Source: Bacteroidales bacterium
GTDB lineage: Bacteria > Bacteroidota > Bacteroidia > Bacteroidales > WCHB1-69
NCBI GenBank assembly: GCA_012519525.1
Contig: JAAYQB010000062.1
Span: forward strand, 1 to 18,132
Direction: 5' to 3'
DNA length: 18,132 nucleotides
Shown here: positions 12,941 through 18,132 of the stretch, piece after piece
Layout of the letters: each line of letters begins with the position of its first letter
Position numbering within the stretch: position 1 is the first letter of the stretch
Translations under genes and position numbers: made by a program
The notes under the pieces: model-generated
Seen by the model: the letters and a program-made list of their open reading frames with translations, nothing else
Database searches by the model: none
What the model was told of the DNA's origin: nothing

Positions 12941-14299
12941 ATGAACACTCTTCCTGAAAATATAAAAACGATTTATTTCCTTGGAATAGGAGGCATTGGC
13001 ATGAGTGCATTGGCTCGTTATTTTAAAGAAAAAGGTTGCTATGTTTCAGGCTACGATAAGACACCGTCTTTTATAACGAATAAATTGATAGAAGAACAAA
13101 TAGATATACATTTTGATGAAAATCCGGCATTGATTCCCGAAAAAGTAGACGTAGTGATTTATACCCCTGCAATACCGAATTCGCATAAAGAATACCAATG
13201 GATTAAAGAAAAAGAAATCCCGCTAATGAAGCGTTCCGAAGTGTTGGGAGCCATATCGAAAGATAAGTTTACGGTAGCAATAGCCGGTTCACATGGGAAA
13301 ACTTCTATTACATCTATGAGTAGCTTATTATTAAGTGGAAGCAATAAAATTATTTCTTTTATCGGAGGAATCGCTCTCAACTTTGATTCTAACTTCGTAT
13401 ATCATCCTGACGCTCAAATTTTGGTAGCCGAAGCAGATGAATACGATCGCTCGTTTTTACAACTGCATCCCAATATTGCGGTTATTTCTTCTATGGATGC
13501 CGATCATTTGGATATTTATCAATCAATTAATTCTTTGGAAAAAGGATTTCAGGATTTCGTAAAAAACATTCATCACGAAGGCTGTTTAATTACAAAACCT
13601 GAATTTATCAATCGTTTACAAGCAAAATGCAAAGTTTATTCTTATAGTTTACAAGATGTGCATTGTGATTTTTATGCTTCTAATATTAAAATTTACGATG
13701 AGCAATGTCTTTTCACTATTTATACACCCCAAGGAAAAATAGAAGACATTTCTTTTCAAACGGCAGGATTGTATAATATTGAGAATGCAGTGGCAGCGAC
13801 GGCAGTAGCACAAATGCAAGGGGTGCCAAATGCAATAATTAAACAACAACTGTCAACTTATAAAGGAGTTAAAAGAAGATTTGAATACGTTATCAGGAGA
13901 AAAGACATGGTTTATATTGACGATTATGCACATCATCCTAATGAGTTGAAAGAAGCGATTAAATCCATAAAAATAATGCACCCCAAGCGCAAGTTATGTG
14001 GTGTGTTTCAGCCGCATCTATACAGTCGCACTCGCGATTTCGCCGATGAGTTTGCCGAGAGTTTGGAAATGTTAGACCACATTGTTTTATTAGACATTTA
14101 TCCGGCAAGAGAAAAACCCATAGAAGGAGTCAATTCTCAAATGCTGCTTGATAAAATCAAAAAAGATGAAAAGACACTGCAAACAAAAGAAAATTTAATT
14201 CCTTATTTACAGTCAATCAATCCGGAATTAATCGTTACTTTTGGAGCAGGAGATATTGACCGTTTAGTTGATAAAATTAAAAAAGCTTTCACACCATGA
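12941..14299 (+). CDS. murC: MurC, UDP-MurNAc:L-alanine ligase
   Basis: 452 residues, normal length. Cytoplasmic ATP-dependent ligase adding L-alanine, the first stem residue. Motifs in order: the nucleotide-binding turn F-L-G-I-G-G-I-G-M-S-A, the P-loop G116-S-H-G-K-T121-S, E-A-D-E-Y-D-R-S-F, D-A-D-H-L-D-I-Y, G-V-K-R-R-F, D327-D-Y-A-H-H-P333, F-Q-P-H-L-Y-S-R-T-R-D-F and L-D-I-Y-P-A-R-E, and finally T-F-G-A-G-D-I-D. The P-loop has serine at both positions where most relatives have threonine (G-T-H-G-K-T-T). This is conservative, and activity is expected. Its stop overlaps the ftsQ start in an ATGA junction. There is no ddl gene between murC and ftsQ. Confidence 0.96.
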   Translation: MNTLPENIKTIYFLGIGGIGMSALARYFKEKGCYVSGYDKTPSFITNKLIEEQIDIHFDENPALIPEKVDVVIYTPAIPNSHKEYQWIKEKEIPLMKRSEVLGAISKDKFTVAIAGSHGKTSITSMSSLLLSGSNKIISFIGGIALNFDSNFVYHPDAQILVAEADEYDRSFLQLHPNIAVISSMDADHLDIYQSINSLEKGFQDFVKNIHHEGCLITKPEFINRLQAKCKVYSYSLQDVHCDFYASNIKIYDEQCLFTIYTPQGKIEDISFQTAGLYNIENAVAATAVAQMQGVPNAIIKQQLSTYKGVKRRFEYVIRRKDMVYIDDYAHHPNELKEAIKSIKIMHPKRKLCGVFQPHLYSRTRDFADEFAESLEMLDHIVLLDIYPAREKPIEGVNSQMLLDKIKKDEKTLQTKENLIPYLQSINPELIVTFGAGDIDRLVDKIKKAFTP

Positions 14300-15060
14300 A
14301 AACAAGACGTGCTATAATAATTATTGTTTTAATACTTACTATTGTAGGTGTATTGATTGCTCATGCTGTTTTGTCGAAAGATAGAAAATTTCATAAAATT
14401 ACATACAAAATAGAATATCCGTCGGAGCCGTTATTTGAAGAAAGCGATTTGGATAAATTTATAAAGGACAGTTGCGGAGTATTGTTGGGAAAATTAGTCA
14501 AAGAAGTAGATTTAGGCAAAGTAGAAAAAAAGATTTCTACTTATCCGTACTTACAATCGGTTGAAGTAATTGGCAATGTGCGAGGAGAAATAATTGTTAA
14601 AGCGATTCAACATAAGGTAGTTGTTAGAGTATTTAATGCAAAAGAAGAATCTTTTTACATTTCCGAAAAAGGACATATACTTCCATTGTCTATTCGATCT
14701 TGTGATAGAATATTGATAGCTAATGGAGAAATCTATCAATCGTATAAAAAAGCGGCTGTTGTTGAAAAGAAAAAAAATAATATTCTACACGATATCTGGG
14801 AGTTAGCATGCTATATCGAAAATGATGCATTTTGGAAGGCTCAGATAGCACAAATTTATATAAATTTGCAAAAAGAAATTGAATTAGTCCCAACCGTTGG
14901 AGAACACGTCATTCTGTTTGGTGGGATTGATAATATGAGCGAAAAATTTGATAATTTAAAACAATTATATATCAAGGGGTTTAAAATTACGGGATGGAAT
15001 AAGTTTTCGGTTGTTAATTTGAAATTTGGGAATCAAATCCCTTGTGAAAAAAGAGAATAA
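14296..15060 (+). CDS. ftsQ: FtsQ-like cell division protein
   Basis: 254 residues. Bitopic divisome protein linking FtsL-type partners and the septal synthases. It has a short basic N-terminus (MKTRR), a single transmembrane helix (about 6-26), and a periplasmic POTRA-like segment (about 34-105) including the pattern K-K-I-S-T-Y-P-Y-L-Q-S-V-E-V and G-E-I-I-V-K-A-I-Q-H-K. A beta-rich domain follows, containing Y-I-S-E-K-G-H-I-L-P and later L-V-P-T-V-G-E-H-V-I-L-F-G, as in FtsQ/DivIB. Sequence is poorly conserved in this family, so position between murC and ftsA and topology carry much of the call. Confidence 0.9.
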   Translation: MKTRRAIIIIVLILTIVGVLIAHAVLSKDRKFHKITYKIEYPSEPLFEESDLDKFIKDSCGVLLGKLVKEVDLGKVEKKISTYPYLQSVEVIGNVRGEIIVKAIQHKVVVRVFNAKEESFYISEKGHILPLSIRSCDRILIANGEIYQSYKKAAVVEKKKNNILHDIWELACYIENDAFWKAQIAQIYINLQKEIELVPTVGEHVILFGGIDNMSEKFDNLKQLYIKGFKITGWNKFSVVNLKFGNQIPCEKRE

Positions 15061-15081
15061 AATAATAAAAAACAAAATATT

Positions 15082-16476
15082 ATGTTTAAACGCAAGAAAG
15101 AAAAAGAAAGTGTAGTTATAGAAAAAACACAAAAAATTGCTGTGGGCTTGGATATAGGCACCACAAAAGTTGCTGCATGCGTTGGACGAAGAAACAAAGA
15201 AGGAAAAATAGAACTATTAGGCTATGGAGAATATCTTTCCTTAGGAGTACAGCGAGGACAAGTTATTAATATTATTCAAACGGTAGAGGCTATCAATCAT
15301 TCCATTAAGCAGGCTAAAATAAGTTCGGGAGTTGCAATAGATACGGTAGTGGTAGGAATAGCAGGACAGCATATCAGTAGCTTCCATATGGAAGGGGAAA
15401 TAAAGCGAAGAGATGCCGATACTGAAGTTACAAAAGAAGACGTAAAAATACTGATAGAAGACATGTTTAAGTTAACGGTAAAGCCGGGAGTACAAATTAT
15501 TGACGCTATTCCTCAGGAGTTTTTTGTTGACGATTATTCGGATTTGAAAAATCCGATAGGAGTGTTAGGGACACAATTAGGTTCTGTCTTTAATATTATT
15601 ACGGGAAATGCACAGCATATTAAAAACATAGCTCGTTGTGTACAAAAGTGTAACCTGAAAATGGAAGGCTTAGTCTTAGAGCCTATTGCCTCTTCTGAAG
15701 TGGTCTTAGACCCTAAAGAGAAAGAGTCGGGGGTAGCTTTAGTCGATATCGGTGGAGGAACAACAGACATAGTTGTTTATTATAATGGGATTCTACGGCA
15801 TTCGGCAGTAATTCCTATAGGAGGCGATGTGATTACGGACGATATAAAGAATGTCTTTAAAGGATTAATAAAAGAAAATGCAGAAAATATTAAGTTGAAA
15901 TATGGTTCATGTATTCCCGATAAGAGTAAACCCGAACATATCATTACCATACCGGGAATTAAAGGACGAAGACCCATAAATATTCAACAAATAGAACTAT
16001 CGGAAGTAATAGAAGCCCGTATGGGAGAAATTATTGATAGAATAATGTTAGAAATAAATCATTCCGATTATGCGAAAAAATTGGGATGTGGTATAGTGTT
16101 AACGGGAGGCGGAGCTTTGTTAAATGCTATCAAAGAATATACCGAATACAAAACAGGACTATCGGTGCGAATAGGTAATCCCGAAGAAAAAGTAGAACAT
16201 CAACAAGATATGAAAATAAACAACCCTATTTATTCAACCGCATTGGGATTAATGGTGATGGGAATAGAAAAAGACGAAGAAGATGATGTTATGCCGCAAA
16301 ATCAGGAGAATATCATCAAAGATACCGTTTCGACAAAAGAAACTTCCCGAAAAGAACCTGAAAAAAAGGAAACTGTCTCACGACCGAAATTTTCCACATG
16401 GGATAAATTAAAGGGTATTTTAGATGCTTTATTAGACGAAGATGTAGAAGAAGACGATGATGATTTTGATAATTAA
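15082..16476 (+). CDS. ftsA: FtsA, actin-like membrane tether of FtsZ
   Basis: 464 residues. Actin-family ATPase that anchors FtsZ filaments to the inner membrane and recruits the divisome. ATP-site motifs: phosphate-1 D24-I-G-T-T-K29, phosphate-2 D222-I-G-G-G-T-T-D, and adenosine loop T341-G-G-G-A. The FtsA-specific 1C subdomain follows phosphate-1 (about residues 100-180). A variable linker rich in Lys, Glu and Thr (about 390-435) leads to a candidate amphipathic helix, W-D-K-L-K-G-I-L-D-A-L-L, near the C-terminus. The last dozen residues are nearly all Asp/Glu, which is unusual after a membrane-targeting helix. It starts 21 bases after ftsQ. Confidence 0.96.
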   Translation: MFKRKKEKESVVIEKTQKIAVGLDIGTTKVAACVGRRNKEGKIELLGYGEYLSLGVQRGQVINIIQTVEAINHSIKQAKISSGVAIDTVVVGIAGQHISSFHMEGEIKRRDADTEVTKEDVKILIEDMFKLTVKPGVQIIDAIPQEFFVDDYSDLKNPIGVLGTQLGSVFNIITGNAQHIKNIARCVQKCNLKMEGLVLEPIASSEVVLDPKEKESGVALVDIGGGTTDIVVYYNGILRHSAVIPIGGDVITDDIKNVFKGLIKENAENIKLKYGSCIPDKSKPEHIITIPGIKGRRPINIQQIELSEVIEARMGEIIDRIMLEINHSDYAKKLGCGIVLTGGGALLNAIKEYTEYKTGLSVRIGNPEEKVEHQQDMKINNPIYSTALGLMVMGIEKDEEDDVMPQNQENIIKDTVSTKETSRKEPEKKETVSRPKFSTWDKLKGILDALLDEDVEEDDDDFDN

Positions 16477-16508
16477 AAATATAGTTTAACCATATAAAAA
16501 CAATAACA

Positions 16509-17810
16509 ATGATAGATATTAAAATAGATGAAGATTCATTAGAACAAATAACACCAATTGTTGATATTGAGCAACAACCTTCGCTTTCCATTATTAAAGT
16601 AATGGGTGTCGGTGGAGGTGGAGGAAATGCTGTTAAGCATATGTACAATATGGGGATAAAAGATGTTGATTTTATGATTTGCAATACCGATAAGCAAGCC
16701 CTTGTCAATAGTCCTATTCCGGTAAAAATACAATTAGGAGATAGTGGTTTAGGTGCAGGTGCCGATCCCGAAGTAGCACGAGTAGCCGCTTTGGAAAGTG
16801 AAGAGGCAATCAAAAATGCCTTAGAAGGAACCAAAATGCTTTTTGTTACTGCTGGAATGGGAGGAGGAACAGGTACGGGAGCTTCACCTATTGTAGCCGG
16901 TATAGCCAAAGAAATGGGAATACTTACGGTAGGCATTGTTACTTATCCTTTCAAATTTGAACAACAAGGCAAATACGAAATTGCAGACGAAGGAATTAAT
17001 GAACTAAGACAAAATGTAGATGCATTGATTGTCATTAAAAACGAATCGCTGAAAAGTTTTTATCCCGACTTAAAACTTTCCGAAGCATTTGCAAAAGTAG
17101 ACGATGTGTTGCTAATAGCTGCAAAAAGTATCGCTGAACTTATTACCGTAAAAGGAATTATTAATGTAGATTTTAAAGATGTCAATGCCGTACTTCAAAA
17201 TAGCGGAACGGCAATTATCGGTTCCGGTTCTGCCCAAGGAGAAGATAGAGCGAGACAAGCTGTTGAAAATGCTATTAATAGTCCTTTGTTGGATAAGAAC
17301 ACTATTCATGGAGCTGAAAAAATTCTTTTCTTTATTTCCTATGGACAAGAAGCAGAACCGACGATAGAGGAATTAAATATTATAACAGAGCATTTGCAAA
17401 ATCAAACAAGTTCGGAGAAAGAAAAACTCATCTGGGGACATGGAATTGATGAAACTTTAGGAGAACAAATAAGAGTTACGGTAATAGCTACAGGTTTACA
17501 TGCAGACGCAACTGATTTTAACAGGAAAAAATTTGCAGCAGAACAGATTGTTCCTGTGCAGTCTGAACTTAAAACTGATAATGAAATAAATCCTACGATA
17601 ACTCATTCCGATAATCATATTGATAATGATTCATTAAGAAATTTGTCGTCTGAGGAAATTGATGAATACGTTTCTGTCCCTGCCTATGAAAGAAAAAAGC
17701 AAATGCAGTCGGGAACTCAAAATTTTAAAAATAACGAAACTTCTTCTATAAAAATAGGAGCGGATGGAATTGTTGAAAATCCACCATTTTTGACAAATGC
17801 AGTAGACTAA
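16509..17810 (+). CDS. ftsZ: FtsZ, tubulin-like division GTPase
   Basis: 433 residues. Self-assembling GTPase that forms the division ring. GTP-site motifs: V-G-G-G-G-G-N40-A-V near the N-terminus, the tubulin signature G118-G-G-T-G-T-G124, and the T7 loop N219-V-D-F-K-D224 that completes the active site of the next subunit. A short N-terminal extension (about 30 residues, acidic) precedes the core. After the core comes an Asn/Ser-rich linker (about 345-410), containing V-P-A-Y-E-R-K-K, and a C-terminal peptide ending F-L-T-N-A-V-D, close to the Bacteroidota form. This peptide should bind FtsA. It is the last gene of the operon seen here, 32 bases after ftsA. Confidence 0.97.
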   Translation: MIDIKIDEDSLEQITPIVDIEQQPSLSIIKVMGVGGGGGNAVKHMYNMGIKDVDFMICNTDKQALVNSPIPVKIQLGDSGLGAGADPEVARVAALESEEAIKNALEGTKMLFVTAGMGGGTGTGASPIVAGIAKEMGILTVGIVTYPFKFEQQGKYEIADEGINELRQNVDALIVIKNESLKSFYPDLKLSEAFAKVDDVLLIAAKSIAELITVKGIINVDFKDVNAVLQNSGTAIIGSGSAQGEDRARQAVENAINSPLLDKNTIHGAEKILFFISYGQEAEPTIEELNIITEHLQNQTSSEKEKLIWGHGIDETLGEQIRVTVIATGLHADATDFNRKKFAAEQIVPVQSELKTDNEINPTITHSDNHIDNDSLRNLSSEEIDEYVSVPAYERKKQMQSGTQNFKNNETSSIKIGADGIVENPPFLTNAVD

Positions 17811-18132
17811 ACATCACTCAAAGTTATCTTTTTATTGTTCGTAGTTGTAAAGTTATTTTGCTCGTAGCTTTTTTCCATTTTCCTTCTATTTTTATGCCAA
17901 AAATAAGGGTAAAAAAACGCATAAAAATTGCTTTCTTTTGATTTTATTATTTTAAAGCGATATAAATCAATTTGTTAAATTCAGAAAAAATTTTCTTTAA
18001 TTTTTATTTTAATAAATAGTCGACCCTTAAAAAGCCAATTTATTTTGTCTTTGTATGAAAATAAGGTTGAAAATTGATAGAAATAATTTTTGAAAAAAGA
18101 GCAAAAAAGATGATTTCCATTTGTTCATCATC
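17811..18132. other. Non-coding region downstream of ftsZ
   Basis: I see no convincing gene in these 322 bases, which are strongly AT-rich. They contain an imperfect direct repeat (AAAGTTAT followed by a TCGTAG block, 17820-17846 and 17849-17870) and a long inverted repeat (next entry). GATGAT (18109-18114) could pair with ATCATC (18127-18132), where the window ends. No clear TAnnTTTG promoter is visible. Confidence 0.5.
17888..17928 (+). terminator. Inverted repeat after ftsZ, possible operon end
   Basis: ATTTTTATGC (17888-17897) is the exact reverse complement of GCATAAAAAT (17919-17928), a 10-bp stem with a 21-base loop. It lies 77 bases beyond the ftsZ stop and is followed by T-rich DNA but no clean T run, so it is a weak terminator candidate or an mRNA 3'-end structure. 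Confidence 0.35.

Noticed and set aside
16316..16936. Long open frame of 206 codons on the - strand across the ftsA-ftsZ junction
   Set aside because: It lies antisense to two well-supported genes, and its proline/serine/isoleucine-rich product follows from the codon pattern of ftsZ. No family resemblance.
1..18132. tRNA or rRNA genes, CRISPR arrays, transposase genes, toxin-antitoxin pairs
   Set aside because: I looked on both strands and found no cloverleaf-like, array-like or transposase-like sequence. Every long frame is explained by the genes listed.

Overview
The window is AT-rich bacterial DNA carrying an almost complete division and cell-wall (dcw) cluster in the gene order typical of Bacteroidota: mraZ, rsmH, ftsL-like, ftsI with a C-terminal PASTA domain, murE, mraY, murD, ftsW, murG, murC, ftsQ, ftsA, ftsZ. 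Four traits point to Bacteroidota, probably Bacteroidia: the large loop insertion in MraY, the Bacteroidota type of FtsL, the FtsZ C-terminus ending in FLTNAVD, and promoter boxes of the TAnnTTTG type. MurE carries the DNPR signature of meso-diaminopimelate-adding enzymes. I cannot name a genus.

Layout. Positions 1-320 are non-coding, with two GC-rich palindromes in opposite orientation and a promoter. Positions 321-1477 hold a small accessory module on the + strand: a Sel1-repeat lipoprotein and two overlapping small membrane proteins that look like tandem paralogues. A terminator separates it from a convergent - strand gene (1590-2858) for a catalytically dead M16-family peptidase homologue. 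A 447-base intergenic region (2859-3305) follows. It holds a strong Bacteroidota-type promoter for the dcw operon, a 20-base direct repeat flanking that promoter, a possible attenuator-like hairpin, and three perfectly phased TGGG boxes that match the known MraZ operator. Positions 3306-17810 are the dcw operon, all on the + strand, with gaps of 32 bases or less and several overlaps. Positions 17811-18132 are non-coding.

How the genes work together. MurC, MurD and MurE build the stem peptide on UDP-MurNAc. MraY and MurG make lipids I and II. FtsW and FtsI polymerise and cross-link septal peptidoglycan. FtsL-like and FtsQ belong to the regulatory divisome complex. FtsA and FtsZ form the cytoskeletal ring. 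MraZ represses the operon and RsmH methylates 16S rRNA.

The most striking point is murD. At its usual place between mraY and ftsW there is an open, undamaged 178-codon gene that encodes only the C-terminal ligase domain. The UDP-MurNAc-binding domain and the ATP-binding domain are absent, and several D-glutamate-contacting positions in the remaining domain are altered. The neighbouring ftsW and ftsI also deviate at family-conserved sites: the QPSE-type motif in FtsW, and the SxxK-SxN spacing in FtsI. This may indicate a lineage with an altered or relocated D-Glu-adding step and altered septal synthesis. Comparisons with family members were made from memory, without alignment software.
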